Of a stretch of DNA of 64,000 nt, positions 9,738 through 18,506 are shown in pieces (within the stretch, counting starts at the first letter, position 1; the number at the start of each line of letters is the position of its first letter). Made by a program: the position numbers and the translations under genes. The stretch comes from Methylococcaceae bacterium (lineage in GTDB: Bacteria > Pseudomonadota > Gammaproteobacteria > Methylococcales > Methylomonadaceae): positions 62,001 through 126,000 of the forward strand of contig JAUYBL010000013.1 in NCBI GenBank assembly GCA_030693065.1. Direction: 5' to 3'. Below the pieces are notes generated by a model. That model made no database searches. It was not told the DNA's origin and saw only the letters and a program-made list of their open reading frames with translations.

Positions 9738-11807
9738 ATGCATACTTTACTAACAAAAATAATCTGGATACTTATCACTTTCTTGGGTGTTGCTGCTGTT
9801 TCAGGGATTGCCCTGAATCGCGGTGAGCACATCAATGCCTTGTGGTTTGTGGCGGCGGCATTGTCTGTTTATAGCATTGCCTATCGATTTTATGCATCCT
9901 GGATTGCCGCACAAGTGCTAACGGTCGATGACACTCGAGCAACGCCTGCAGAGCGCTTAGATAACGGCAAAGATTTTGTCCCAACCAATCGCTGGATTGT
10001 ATTCGGGCATCATTTTGCAGCGATTGCAGGCCCCGGGCCATTAGTTGGGCCAACATTGGCAGCACAATTTGGTTATTTACCCGGCACTTTGTGGATCTTA
10101 TTCGGCGCGGTATTGGGCGGTTGCGTTCAAGATATGGTGACGCTGTTTTTGTCTACCCGGCGTGATGCCAAAAGCTTGGGACAAATGGCGCGCGACGAAT
10201 TAGGTCCCCTAGGCGGCACGGCCGCATTAGTCGGTACCTTCAGCATCATGATTATTCTGATAGCGGTACTGGGCTTGGTGGTCGTTAATGCCATGAAACA
10301 TAGCCCATGGGCCACGGCAACAGTCGCTGCGACCATTCCTATTGCGATGATCGTTGGGTTTTACATGCGCTATTTTCGTCCAGGGCAGGTACTAGAAGCA
10401 TCAGCGTTGGGCGTGGCTTTATTATTATTATCGGTAGTCGCAGGTGGCTGGATTGATAATAATCCTGTCATGCGAGTGATCTTTGATCATGAAGGATTAA
10501 CATTAGCCTGGTGCGTGATGACTTACGGCTTTGCGGCAGCGATTTTACCAGTTTGGTTATTGCTGGCGCCGCGCGATTACTTATCGACCTATATCAAAGT
10601 TGGCACCATTACTCTGTTAGCGGTAGCCATTATCATTTTGCAACCGGAAGTAAAAATGCCTGCGATGACGCAATTTATTGACGGTACTGGGCCTATTTTT
10701 GGCGGCAAGCTCTTTCCATTTGTATTTATCACTATAGCTTGCGGGGCTATTTCCGGGTTTCATTCGCTGATCGCTTCCGGTACCACGCCTAAGCTATTAA
10801 TCAATGAGCGTGATATTCGCATGATTGGCTATGGTGCTATGCTGCTTGAGTCCTTTGTTGCATTGATGGCTATGATTGCAGCAACCGTCCTCGATCCAGG
10901 CGTATTTTTTGCGATTAACAGCCCAGCTGGTGTGGTGGGATTGGCTGAAGCTGATGCGGTAGCAAAAATCTCTTCCTGGGGCTTTCCGGTAACAGTAGAG
11001 CAGATGCAGTTGTTGGCAAACCAAATGGGGGAGTCGACATTGTTTGCCCGTACCGGCGGCGCGCCATCGTTGGCGGTCGGTATGGCCAGTATTTTTGGCA
11101 GTGCCTTTGGTGAGAAGTTGTTGGCGTTGTGGTATCACTTTGCCATTATGTTTGAAGCGATCTTTATCCTTACCACGCTGGATGCCGGGACGCGTGTTGG
11201 CCGATTTATGTTGCAAGACATGTTAGGTAATTTCTGGCCGAAAATGGGCGAAACCTCCTGGACGCCGTCGGTTGTGTTTACCAGTGCATTAGTGGTCGGT
11301 GGCTGGGGCTACTTCCTTTATATCGGAGTGATTGATCCCAATGGCGGCGTTAATATTTTGTGGCCATTATTTGGTATTGCCAACCAATTGTTGGCAGCGA
11401 TTGCATTGTGTGTAGCAACAGGGATTCTGGTTAAATCGGATAAGTTTAAATATGTCTGGGTAACGGGTGTGCCTTTACTTTGGTTGGTTGTTATTACCAG
11501 TAGCGCAGCGTGGGAAAAAATTGCCAGTGATGATGTGCGGATCGGTTTTTTTGCCGGAGCTGAAGATCTTGCCACTAAATTGGCGACAGGCAGTTTTAGC
11601 CCTGAAAAAGCCAAAATCGCTCCTCAATTAATATTTAACTTGCAACTGGACGCATGGCTAACCTTGTTTTTTGTCACGTTGTTATGGTTAATCGTGTTTG
11701 ATATGTTGCGAGTGAGTTATCGTTATTTAGCTGGAAAATCGGTGCCGCCTTTGGCTGAAGTCCCGTACAGTTCAAGTAGACTCATTGAAGAGTGGGTGCG
11801 TGATTGA
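9738..11807 (+). CDS. cstA: CstA-family carbon starvation / pyruvate-type transporter
   Basis: A large membrane protein (689 residues, many hydrophobic helices) of the CstA family, which take up pyruvate or small peptides during carbon limitation. Conserved landmarks include FGHHFAAIAGPGPLVGP (about 90-106), the CVQDM segment after it, and GAISGFHSLIASGTTPK (about 337-353). The start ATG is preceded by AGGAG at 9722-9726; an earlier in-frame TTG at 9705 lacks such a site. It overlaps by one base a small YbdD-type partner, as is usual for this family. Substrate cannot be told from sequence. Confidence 0.93.
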   Translation: MHTLLTKIIWILITFLGVAAVSGIALNRGEHINALWFVAAALSVYSIAYRFYASWIAAQVLTVDDTRATPAERLDNGKDFVPTNRWIVFGHHFAAIAGPGPLVGPTLAAQFGYLPGTLWILFGAVLGGCVQDMVTLFLSTRRDAKSLGQMARDELGPLGGTAALVGTFSIMIILIAVLGLVVVNAMKHSPWATATVAATIPIAMIVGFYMRYFRPGQVLEASALGVALLLLSVVAGGWIDNNPVMRVIFDHEGLTLAWCVMTYGFAAAILPVWLLLAPRDYLSTYIKVGTITLLAVAIIILQPEVKMPAMTQFIDGTGPIFGGKLFPFVFITIACGAISGFHSLIASGTTPKLLINERDIRMIGYGAMLLESFVALMAMIAATVLDPGVFFAINSPAGVVGLAEADAVAKISSWGFPVTVEQMQLLANQMGESTLFARTGGAPSLAVGMASIFGSAFGEKLLALWYHFAIMFEAIFILTTLDAGTRVGRFMLQDMLGNFWPKMGETSWTPSVVFTSALVVGGWGYFLYIGVIDPNGGVNILWPLFGIANQLLAAIALCVATGILVKSDKFKYVWVTGVPLLWLVVITSSAAWEKIASDDVRIGFFAGAEDLATKLATGSFSPEKAKIAPQLIFNLQLDAWLTLFFVTLLWLIVFDMLRVSYRYLAGKSVPPLAEVPYSSSRLIEEWVRD

Positions 11808-12004
11808 TGCTAAGTAAGATTAAAGCGGCGTGGCGACTACTGAGGCGGCTTTCTGGTGATGATGCGTATGAGCGATATTTAGAGCATTATGCACACCATC
11901 ATAATGTCGATTGCCTGCATGCTTGTGATAGGCCATTAAGTAAAAAAGATTTTTTTAAACAATGGCAAGATGAAAAATGGCATGGCGTAAAAAGATGCTG
12001 TTAA
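11807..12004 (+). CDS. YbdD/YjiX family small protein (DUF466), CstA partner
   Basis: A 65-residue basic protein with the family pattern: aromatic and basic N-terminus (WRLLRRLSGDDAYERYLEHY), a central H-x-H region, and a C-terminus rich in Lys/Trp ending in CC. YbdD-type proteins are encoded directly after CstA or BtsT transporters and are needed for full transport. ATG 11807 overlaps the cstA stop codon (TGATG), which supports cotranslation. Confidence 0.9.
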   Translation: MLSKIKAAWRLLRRLSGDDAYERYLEHYAHHHNVDCLHACDRPLSKKDFFKQWQDEKWHGVKRCC

Positions 12005-12021
12005 TCATATGCAGGGGATCT

Positions 12022-12126
12022 CTAAAAATTATCCGCTCATGCTTCGACAAGCTCAGCACGAACGGATAAGTTACTGATTTACTTAAGCCACCGTTCGCAC
12101 TGAGCTTGTCGGAGTGCAATTTTTAG
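12022..12126. repeat. Palindromic intergenic repeat (REP/MITE-like)
   Basis: Two inverted arms, 12022-12065 and 12091-12126, share outer CTAAAAATT and inner CGACAAGCTCAG..CGAACGG around a 25-base centre. It could fold into a long hairpin. The core CTGAGCTTGTCG-type palindrome is a common dispersed repeat in many proteobacterial genomes. It lies between ybdD and the terminator, with no coding content. Confidence 0.75.
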
Positions 12127-12157
12127 AAGTTACCTAAATTGATTTTTTTCAGGCAAT

Positions 12158-12198
12158 AAAAAACCCGGTTGGAAATATATTTTCCAACCGGGTTTTTA
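12158..12198. terminator. Bidirectional intrinsic terminator
   Basis: A perfect stem AACCCGGTTGGAAA / TTTCCAACCGGGTT with A and T runs on both sides. It can serve ybdD on the plus strand and the convergent VPxPA-CTERM gene, whose stop is at 12225, on the minus strand. Confidence 0.92.
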
Positions 12199-12224
12199 GT
12201 TTTAGAGCTAAAACGATTTGTTGC

Positions 12225-12818
12225 CTAGATTACTTGTTTACGTTTTGCGCTCCATAGCAAACCGAACAAGCCAGAACCGAACAGCCATATTGCAGCGGGA
12301 ACTGGGACTGGTGAAGGTTCCAGCGTTACTTGTAATGCGTAGGCGCTGGTTCTTTGGTTATTAGCAGCATCAATAAATGATTCAGCAGCAAAGTTGGTCC
12401 ATGAATTAGTACCAGTATTCCAATTGTTATCAAATTGAGTTAAGGCAATGGTGTAGTTGCCCGGTGCCAACGTTAATGTAATTAAGTCATCCCAGCTGAA
12501 TTCTGATGATGCACTTTCGCGATCTTCTACGGCATCGCCGTCGTCGCTTATGACCAGGGTTTCAAACGTTGAGCCAAACAACGTTAGTGTTGGATCAAAG
12601 CCGCCGTCAGCAACAGTTGCTCCATTTGCCAAAGTGCCGCCGGCATAGCCGAAGGTTTCAAATGTAGCGAGAGTGTCTTCAGTTATTGTAAAAGCGTATG
12701 TAAAGACATCGTTACCGGTAGTAAAATTGCCTGTAAATTGATGAGTCGTTACTGCAGCATTAGCTGCTCCCGTCGACAGTGCCGCAAAAAATAGAATGGA
12801 GCCCAATAGTTTTTTCAT
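12225..12818 (-). CDS. VPxPA-CTERM sorting-domain protein (DVUA0089-like)
   Basis: An exported surface or matrix protein of 197 residues. It has a signal peptide (about 1-21), a beta-rich domain with the pattern FTGNFTTGNDVFTYAFT, GGFDPTLTLF and LAPGNYTIALTQFDNN typical of the DVUA0089 family, and a C-terminal tripartite sorting signal: PVPVPAAIWLFGSGLFGLL followed by a basic tail (SAKRKQ). Such tails are recognised by an exosortase/archaeosortase-type transpeptidase coupled to exopolysaccharide export; no exosortase is in this window. A sigma-54-type promoter lies about 100 bases upstream. Function of the mature domain is unknown. Confidence 0.88.
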   Translation of the reverse strand: MKKLLGSILFFAALSTGAANAAVTTHQFTGNFTTGNDVFTYAFTITEDTLATFETFGYAGGTLANGATVADGGFDPTLTLFGSTFETLVISDDGDAVEDRESASSEFSWDDLITLTLAPGNYTIALTQFDNNWNTGTNSWTNFAAESFIDAANNQRTSAYALQVTLEPSPVPVPAAIWLFGSGLFGLLWSAKRKQVI

Positions 12819-12914
12819 AAATATTTACCTTGTTGAAGTTTAAGTGAAGTTTTTTGTGATTAGCTTGTGGCGGACTGCAGGTCAGTTAAATCTGAAAATT
12901 AGTCTTAAATAACT

Positions 12915-12930
12915 AGCAAAATTAACACCA
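12915..12930 (-). promoter_or_regulatory. Sigma-54 (RpoN) promoter of the VPxPA-CTERM gene
   Basis: Read on the minus strand this is TGGTGTTAATTTTGCT: GG and GC separated by exactly 10 bases, close to the TGGCAC-N5-TTGC consensus of -24/-12 promoters. The predicted start of transcription is near 12905, giving a leader of about 85 bases before the ATG at 12818. The family knowledge that PEP-CTERM genes are often RpoN-dependent (PrsK/PrsR system) fits. Confidence 0.7.
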
Positions 12931-13000
12931 ATTTAATTTTTGCTATTAATTCATTATAAATCAATAAGATATTTTTTTGCTGAATTGCTTGATTCTAAAT

Positions 13001-13021
13001 GTGTAAAAAAACATGACACTT
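13001..13021. promoter_or_regulatory. Palindromic enhancer-like box 1
   Basis: A 21-bp site with half-sites GTGTAA and TGACAC around an A-rich centre. It is repeated almost exactly (19 of 21 bases) 174 bp further on. It lies about 85 bp upstream of the sigma-54 promoter for the minus-strand VPxPA-CTERM gene, as an activator binding site would. Confidence 0.55.
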
Positions 13022-13174
13022 TTGGCGCTTTTATTGATATTTTTTGGGTATATGGTTTTTTGATATTGAGATTTTGAGTAGAGCTAATAAAGGTCCGAAT
13101 GAGCATTTATAAGAGCTGTAGCGGTATTTTTTACAAAATGGTGGGCAAGTACTAGATATTATTTGAAGGATGAA

Positions 13175-13195
13175 GTGTAAAAAAAGCTGACACTT
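13175..13195. promoter_or_regulatory. Palindromic enhancer-like box 2
   Basis: The second copy of the 21-bp dyad at 13001. It differs only in two adjacent bases of the spacer (GC for CA). It is about 260 bp from the sigma-54 promoter and 164 bp from the glgP start, so it could act on either gene. Confidence 0.5.
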
Positions 13196-13201
13196 ACATA
13201 G

Positions 13202-13338
13202 ATGACAATTTTGTCAGTACATTCTGTCAGGCATAGAAATTCACCTTTGATCTGCTATGCATGTGCAGAATGTTTTGTCTAACCATGTAAAAATAGTTAC
13301 CATCCAAGCTTAAGTTATTTGTTGGGAATATTTAGAAC
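13202..13338 (+). promoter_or_regulatory. glgP upstream region with inverted repeats
   Basis: Holds a small perfect dyad TGACAA-TT-TTGTCA (13203-13216) and a longer imperfect hairpin with arms 13221-13236 and 13254-13271 (ATTCTG..GCATAG / CTATGC..CAGAAT). No T-run follows, so it is not a terminator. It could be an operator or a structured leader of glgP. No clear -35/-10 pair was recognised. Confidence 0.4.
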
Positions 13339-15840
13339 ATGCCAAATAGAAAGTTCAAAACCAGTCAGCCAAAATCCACTATTACCTCATTGCCCAATTT
13401 GGGCATGGATAAGAAGAACGTAGTAACCGATTTTAAACGTTATTACGGACATCGCTTAGGTCGTGACGAAAATTGTCGATCTCCGCATTACGCTTATGAA
13501 GCTTTATCTCTCGCGGTCAGTGATCGGTTGATAGAGCGCTGGAAAAAAACCTATAACTCTTATAAGGAAACGGACTGCAGGAAAGCCTACTATTTGTCGA
13601 TGGAATTTCTAATGGGCCGCAGTTTGAGTAACGCGATGCTTAATTTAGGCATTGACGATGTGGCTTCTAAAGCTATGTATGATTTGGGTCTTGAGCTTGA
13701 GGAATTGGTTGATTGTGAGCCTGATGCGGGCTTAGGTAATGGCGGTTTAGGTCGATTAGCGGCTTGCTTTATTGATAGTTGCGCAACCTTGCAACTGCCG
13801 GTCACAGGCTATGGATTGCGTTATGAGTACGGGATGTTTTCCCAGGTGATTGTCAACGGTGAGCAAGTGGAAAAACCCGATCATTGGCTACGTAATGGCA
13901 ATGTCTGGGAAATTGAACGTTCCGAGTATGCACATCGGATTAAATTTGGCGGTCGCACTGAAACTCATATTGATGAACGAGGCAAGGAGCGTGTGTCCTG
14001 GGTCGATACCCATGATGTGTTAGCGGTGCCTTTTGATACCCCGGTGCCTGGATACCAGAATGGTACCGTCAATACCCTGCGGTTGTGGAAGGCGACAGCT
14101 ACTGAAGAATTCGATTTACAAGAATTTAATGCGGGTGATTATGCAGAAGCTGTGGCAGCAAAAAACACTGCTGAAAATATCTCAATGGTTCTTTACCCCA
14201 ACGATGCTAACGAAAACGGCAAAGCACTGCGGCTTAAGCAGCAGTATTTGCTCGCGTCAGCAAGTTTACAGGATGTGATCGCCAGTTGGGTGGGACGTCA
14301 TGGCGATGATTTTTCTGAGTTTGCCGCGAAGAATTGTTTTCAATTAAATGACACGCATCCAAGTATCGCCGTTGCCGAATTGATGCGTTTGTTGATAGAT
14401 GTACACGGGCTTGCTTGGCATGACGCCTGGAATATCACCCGCAGCACGATGGCCTATACCAATCACACGCTATTGCCTGAGGCGTTGGAGCGTTGGTCTG
14501 TTAGTTTGTTCAAACAACTGTTACCTAGATTGATAGAGATTATTTTTGCTATCAATGCCCATTTTCTGGCAGAGGTTTCTGCTCATTGGCCTGGAGATAA
14601 AGACAGATTGGCGCGCATGTCGCTGATTGAAGAAGGGCATGAGCAGCAGGTACGTATGGCCTATTTAGCTATTGTAGGTAGTTATTCTGTTAATGGCGTG
14701 GCGGCATTACACTCTAAATTATTGCAACAAGGGTTGTTTCGAGATTTTTACGAATTTTGGCCAGGCAAATTTAATAATAAAACCAATGGCGTTACGCCGC
14801 GTCGTTGGTTAGCTGCTTGTAATCCCGATTTGGCGGCGTTAATTACAAAAACTATCGGAGACGAGTGGGTAACTGATTTGTCACAGTTGAAAAAATTAGA
14901 GCCTTTCGCTGATGATCCGGCGTTTCGCAAACGCTGGAACGATATTAAACAAAGTGCCAAGCAGAAATTGGTGGACTTCAAAAAGCAAGAACATGATATG
15001 GACTTGAATGTGAATGCTTTGTTTGATGTTCAGGTTAAACGTATTCATGAATATAAACGGCAACTGTTGAACGTTCTGCATGTTATTCACCTTTATGATC
15101 GCATTAAGCGTGGTGATACGGCAAATTGGACCGAGCGCTGTGTATTGATTGGTGGCAAAGCTGCACCAGGCTATTTCATGGCAAAACGAATTATCAAGTT
15201 AATCAATAATGTTGCTTCGGTCATTGATAATGATCCTGACGTTGGCTCTAAGCTGAAATTGATTTTCTTGCCAAATTATCGTGTGTCGGCAATGGAAAAA
15301 ATTTGTCCAGGCGCTGATTTATCTGAGCAGATTTCTACTGCGGGTAAAGAAGCCTCAGGCACCGGCAATATGAAATTCATGATGAATGGCGCGTTAACGA
15401 TAGGTACGCTTGACGGTGCTAATATCGAGATACGTGAAGAAGTGGGTGACGATAACTTCTTTTTGTTCGGTTTGACTGAAGAGCAGGTTGAAGATTTACG
15501 TCATCATTACAATCCTCTTTCGTTCATTGAACAAGATGAAGATTTGCAGAGAGTCCTTAAGTTACTGGAGTGTGGGCATTTTAATCAGTTCGAACCAGGT
15601 ATTTTTGATTGCATTGTGGAATCAATAAAAAGCCCCCATGATCCTTGGATGACTATTGCTGATTTTCGTGGTTTTGTTGATGCTCAAAGACGTGTTGAAG
15701 CGGCATATAAAGATAAAGAATTGTGGACCAGAATGAGTATTCTGAATTGCGCCAACAGCGGCAAGTTTTCAACCGATAGAACGATTACTGAATACAGCAA
15801 TGATATTTGGAAGTTGACACCGGTTAATCCTGGCAACTAG
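13339..15840 (+). CDS. glgP: Glycogen phosphorylase
   Basis: Cleaves alpha-1,4-glucan by phosphorolysis to glucose 1-phosphate, using pyridoxal phosphate. 833 residues, typical of bacterial glycogen/maltodextrin phosphorylases. The PLP attachment site EASGTGNMKFMMNG carries the Schiff-base lysine at about residue 679. Other landmarks are YLSMEFLMGRSL near 85-96 and GLGNGGLGRLAACFIDS near 131-147. The start follows a long non-coding region shared with the divergent CTERM gene. Glycogen storage is common in type I methanotrophs. Confidence 0.96.
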   Translation: MPNRKFKTSQPKSTITSLPNLGMDKKNVVTDFKRYYGHRLGRDENCRSPHYAYEALSLAVSDRLIERWKKTYNSYKETDCRKAYYLSMEFLMGRSLSNAMLNLGIDDVASKAMYDLGLELEELVDCEPDAGLGNGGLGRLAACFIDSCATLQLPVTGYGLRYEYGMFSQVIVNGEQVEKPDHWLRNGNVWEIERSEYAHRIKFGGRTETHIDERGKERVSWVDTHDVLAVPFDTPVPGYQNGTVNTLRLWKATATEEFDLQEFNAGDYAEAVAAKNTAENISMVLYPNDANENGKALRLKQQYLLASASLQDVIASWVGRHGDDFSEFAAKNCFQLNDTHPSIAVAELMRLLIDVHGLAWHDAWNITRSTMAYTNHTLLPEALERWSVSLFKQLLPRLIEIIFAINAHFLAEVSAHWPGDKDRLARMSLIEEGHEQQVRMAYLAIVGSYSVNGVAALHSKLLQQGLFRDFYEFWPGKFNNKTNGVTPRRWLAACNPDLAALITKTIGDEWVTDLSQLKKLEPFADDPAFRKRWNDIKQSAKQKLVDFKKQEHDMDLNVNALFDVQVKRIHEYKRQLLNVLHVIHLYDRIKRGDTANWTERCVLIGGKAAPGYFMAKRIIKLINNVASVIDNDPDVGSKLKLIFLPNYRVSAMEKICPGADLSEQISTAGKEASGTGNMKFMMNGALTIGTLDGANIEIREEVGDDNFFLFGLTEEQVEDLRHHYNPLSFIEQDEDLQRVLKLLECGHFNQFEPGIFDCIVESIKSPHDPWMTIADFRGFVDAQRRVEAAYKDKELWTRMSILNCANSGKFSTDRTITEYSNDIWKLTPVNPGN

Positions 15841-15848
15841 CTTTGTCG

Positions 15849-16319
15849 ATGTTTCATATAGTCCTCTTTGAGCCGGAAATTCCAGCTAATACCGGTAATA
15901 TAATTCGCTTGTGCGCTAATGCAGGGATGCAACTGCACTTAATAAAGCCGCTCGGATTTGATTTGGATGATAAGAAATTACGCCGCGCCGGATTAGATTA
16001 CCATGAGTGGGTATCGGTAATAGAGCATGAAACACTGGCTGATTTTGTTAATCAAGTGCAGCCAAAACGTCTATTTGCGCTAACCACAAAAGGTAAGCGG
16101 ATTTACAGTGATGTTAAATTTGAATCCGGTGATGCTTTTTTATTCGGGCCAGAAACTCGCGGTCTTCCTGCTATTCTGCTTGCTGAGCTTGGCGCTGAAA
16201 GATGTTTATATCTACCAATGAAAGTTGATAGCCGCAGTTTGAATCTGTCTAATACGGTTGCCATTATTTTGTACGAAGCATGGCGACAATTTGCTTTTGC
16301 AGGCGCAGCGCTTAAGTAG
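15849..16319 (+). CDS. trmL: tRNA (cytidine/uridine(34)-2'-O)-methyltransferase TrmL
   Basis: A SPOUT-fold methyltransferase that modifies the wobble base of tRNA-Leu. The three knot motifs are present: PANTGNIIRLCANAG (about 12-26), LFGPETRGLP (about 100-109) and SLNLSNTVAIILYEAWRQ (about 129-146). The ATG at 15849 starts the conserved MFHIVLFEPEIP; an in-frame TTG two codons earlier is less likely. 156 residues. Only 8 bases separate it from glgP, so the two may share a transcript. Confidence 0.94.
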   Translation: MFHIVLFEPEIPANTGNIIRLCANAGMQLHLIKPLGFDLDDKKLRRAGLDYHEWVSVIEHETLADFVNQVQPKRLFALTTKGKRIYSDVKFESGDAFLFGPETRGLPAILLAELGAERCLYLPMKVDSRSLNLSNTVAIILYEAWRQFAFAGAALK

Positions 16320-16397
16320 CTGAAGGTGTTGAAAGTTAAGTGGTGTTTAACAAACGCCGCTTAAGTTTTTTTAGGTTTATTGAATAGCAAGGAGATT

Positions 16398-16489
16398 ATA
16401 CCAATCCCAACAAGTTTATATTTAAAACCCTCATCCTAACCTTCTCCCGTTGGAGAAGGAATAGCATGTGAACTAATTGGGATTGGTAT
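16398..16489. repeat. Palindrome-ended intergenic repeat with internal hairpin
   Basis: Perfect 13-base inverted ends ATACCAATCCCAA (16398-16410) and TTGGGATTGGTAT (16477-16489) enclose a second hairpin-forming repeat, CCTTCTCCC..GGAGAAGG (about 16439-16460). The inner piece resembles the widely dispersed CCCTCACCCTAACCCTCTCCC-type repeat. It lies between the convergent trmL and gpsA genes and looks like a nested mobile repeat (MITE/REP-like). Confidence 0.65.
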
Positions 16490-16526
16490 TGGGTTGTTGA
16501 TTGTCTTCCCGGACAATTAACCTATT

Positions 16527-17525
16527 TTAGGATTCAGATTTCTGGTCGCGGGCCAACAGATTTTCAACCGCCGTCAAGGGGGGAAGGCCCTCATACAAAA
16601 CTTTATAAGTCTGTTCTGTAATTGGCATGTCAATGCCATGCTTTTGTGCCAATAGAAAGGTTTCTTTCGCCGCGGAGACACCTTCAATTTCCTGCCCGAT
16701 TTCTTGTGAAGCGGTGATTCTATCTTTACCTTGACCTAACGCCAGCCCAAAACGACGGTTCCGGGACTGATTGTCAGTGCATGTCAAAAGTAGATCGCCT
16801 AAGCCAGCCAACCCCATGAACGTTTCTTGTTTGCCGCCCAGCTCAATCCCTAACCGAATAATTTCATTCAGGCCACGGGTGATCAATGCTGCGCGAGTGT
16901 TAGCGCCAAAACCCAAGCCGTCAGCAATACCGGCTGCAATAGCCATGACGTTTTTTACTGCTCCGCCTACTTCTACGCCTATTAAGTCCGAATTGGTGTA
17001 AGCCCGGAACCGACCGCTATGGAGGATTTCTGCTAACTGGCTGGCAAATTGCGGTTGTGCGGACGCGATGGTTATTGCAGTAGGTAAATCGGCAGCCACT
17101 TCACGAGCAAAACTGGGACCTGAGAGAAAGGCGGCTGGAGTCTGAGTAGAAAAAACTTCATTTACCACTTCATGCAATAAACTTCCATTTTCCGGATTGA
17201 ATCCTTTGGTTGCCCAGGCAATCTGTACATTACTGTTGGTTAGTGGCTTGAGCTTGACTAAGGTATCTTTAAAGGCTCTGCTGGGAACTGAAACCAGGAC
17301 TAAGTCACTAAAAGATGCGGCTTCAGCCAAATCAGAAGTAACCGACAGGTTTTCAGAAAAAGCTAAGCCGGGTAAATATTGTTTGTTCTCGCGGTCAGTC
17401 TTTAGCGCGGCTATATGCTCGGGTTTATGTCCCCATAACATAGTCTGACAGCCATTTCTGGCTGCCAGCATTGCTAAAGCTGTCCCCCAGGAGCCAGCGC
17501 CCAGTACGGATATTTTTTGGCTCAT
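16527..17525 (-). CDS. gpsA: Glycerol-3-phosphate dehydrogenase [NAD(P)+]
   Basis: Reduces dihydroxyacetone phosphate to sn-glycerol 3-phosphate for phospholipid synthesis. The N-terminal Rossmann motif is GAGSWGTALA (8-17). The catalytic Lys lies in the segment GGAVKNVMAIAAGIADGLGFG (shown in part, about 187-207), and GLGDLLLTCT follows near 248. 332 residues. It is the last gene of a minus-strand group (regulator, rhodanese, secB, gpsA), 8 bases after secB. Confidence 0.97.
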   Translation of the reverse strand: MSQKISVLGAGSWGTALAMLAARNGCQTMLWGHKPEHIAALKTDRENKQYLPGLAFSENLSVTSDLAEAASFSDLVLVSVPSRAFKDTLVKLKPLTNSNVQIAWATKGFNPENGSLLHEVVNEVFSTQTPAAFLSGPSFAREVAADLPTAITIASAQPQFASQLAEILHSGRFRAYTNSDLIGVEVGGAVKNVMAIAAGIADGLGFGANTRAALITRGLNEIIRLGIELGGKQETFMGLAGLGDLLLTCTDNQSRNRRFGLALGQGKDRITASQEIGQEIEGVSAAKETFLLAQKHGIDMPITEQTYKVLYEGLPPLTAVENLLARDQKSES

Positions 17526-17533
17526 TATGCTAT

Positions 17534-18001
17534 TTAGTTGATGGTTTCTGAGCTGCCTGCTTGCTGTCCTTGTTGCAGGTGTTGGGCATAAAGCGCATCA
17601 AAATTGACAGGGGCTAACAGCATTTGTGGAAATCCACCTCTGGCAACGATGTCAGAAACAGTTTCTCTGGCGTAAGGGAAAAGTATATTAGGGCAAAAGC
17701 TACCTAACATGGGGCCTAGCTCCTGTTCAGTAAATCCACCTAAAGAGAAAATGCCGGCTTGTTTGACTTCAACTAAATAAGCTGTTGTATCTGCACTTTT
17801 AACGGTGATTGTGACGGTCAAAATGACTTCATATAAGGAATTTTCTAATGTTTCAACATGCGTGCCTAAGTTGAAATCGACAGCCGGTTCCCATTTTAAA
17901 GTAAAGGTTTTTGGGGAGTTTGGTGTTTCAAACGATAGGTCTTTGGTGTAGATTTTTTGAATGGAGAATTGTTTTTCTACTGGAGTGTTTTCTTCGGCCA
18001 T
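17534..18001 (-). CDS. secB: Protein-export chaperone SecB
   Basis: A tetrameric cytosolic chaperone that holds preproteins unfolded and hands them to SecA. The sequence shows the family core: FSIQKIYTKDLSFETPNSP near 12-30, GIFSLGGFTEQEL near 83-95, and CPNILFPYARETVSDIVARGGFPQMLLAPVNF (partly quoted) near 103-134. 155 residues, normal. The placement yibN-secB-gpsA is the classical gammaproteobacterial order, here without grxC. Confidence 0.97.
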   Translation of the reverse strand: MAEENTPVEKQFSIQKIYTKDLSFETPNSPKTFTLKWEPAVDFNLGTHVETLENSLYEVILTVTITVKSADTTAYLVEVKQAGIFSLGGFTEQELGPMLGSFCPNILFPYARETVSDIVARGGFPQMLLAPVNFDALYAQHLQQGQQAGSSETIN

Positions 18002-18026
18002 GATGTTTTTTGCTCGGATTTAAGGT

Positions 18027-18476
18027 TTATAAAGAAGGTTTGTTTTTGCTGCTTACTTTTATTGGCAATTTGTAGTCATTTTCCCAGGCTTGCATGCCAC
18101 CGGTAATGACAAAAATTTGCTCAAATCCTGCCTTGGCTAGAATTTTTGCTGCAGCTGCAGAACGAGTGCCTGATTGGCAAGCGATTAAAATAGCATCTTT
18201 TTTATGAGATTCCAGCTTTCCAAGGTGATCGGCAAGTTTGCTCAATGGGGTATTGATAGCTTGTTCAATGTGGTTGTGAATAAACTCGTGCGGTTCGCGT
18301 ACGTCTATCACCACAGTTTCACTATCGTTCATCTTGGCTACGGCTAGTAATGGTGAAATACCAGTAAATTTTTTGAAAGTAGTATCAAAAAATTCTTGGA
18401 TTAAAAGAAAAGTAACAACCGCGAAGGCAATTGATAGCCAGTAATGGTTTAAGATAAATTCCAGGTAACGGTCCAT
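18027..18476 (-). CDS. Membrane-anchored rhodanese-like sulfurtransferase (YibN type)
   Basis: 149 residues: one N-terminal membrane helix (about 12-27) followed by a single rhodanese domain with the active-site loop CQSGTRS (Cys100) and the N-terminal DVREPHEF motif (58-65). The cysteine would carry persulfide sulfur. It is encoded between a persulfide-type ArsR regulator and secB. That context favours a role in sulfane-sulfur handling at the membrane, but a specific acceptor cannot be named. Confidence 0.9.
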   Translation of the reverse strand: MDRYLEFILNHYWLSIAFAVVTFLLIQEFFDTTFKKFTGISPLLAVAKMNDSETVVIDVREPHEFIHNHIEQAINTPLSKLADHLGKLESHKKDAILIACQSGTRSAAAAKILAKAGFEQIFVITGGMQAWENDYKLPIKVSSKNKPSL

Positions 18477-18506
18477 GAGTCGATTGTATTGTGATTAATA
18501 ATAAGG

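Noticed and set aside
12457-12648. A plus-strand frame of 63 codons
   Set aside because: It is antisense to the VPxPA-CTERM gene, whose domains are clear.
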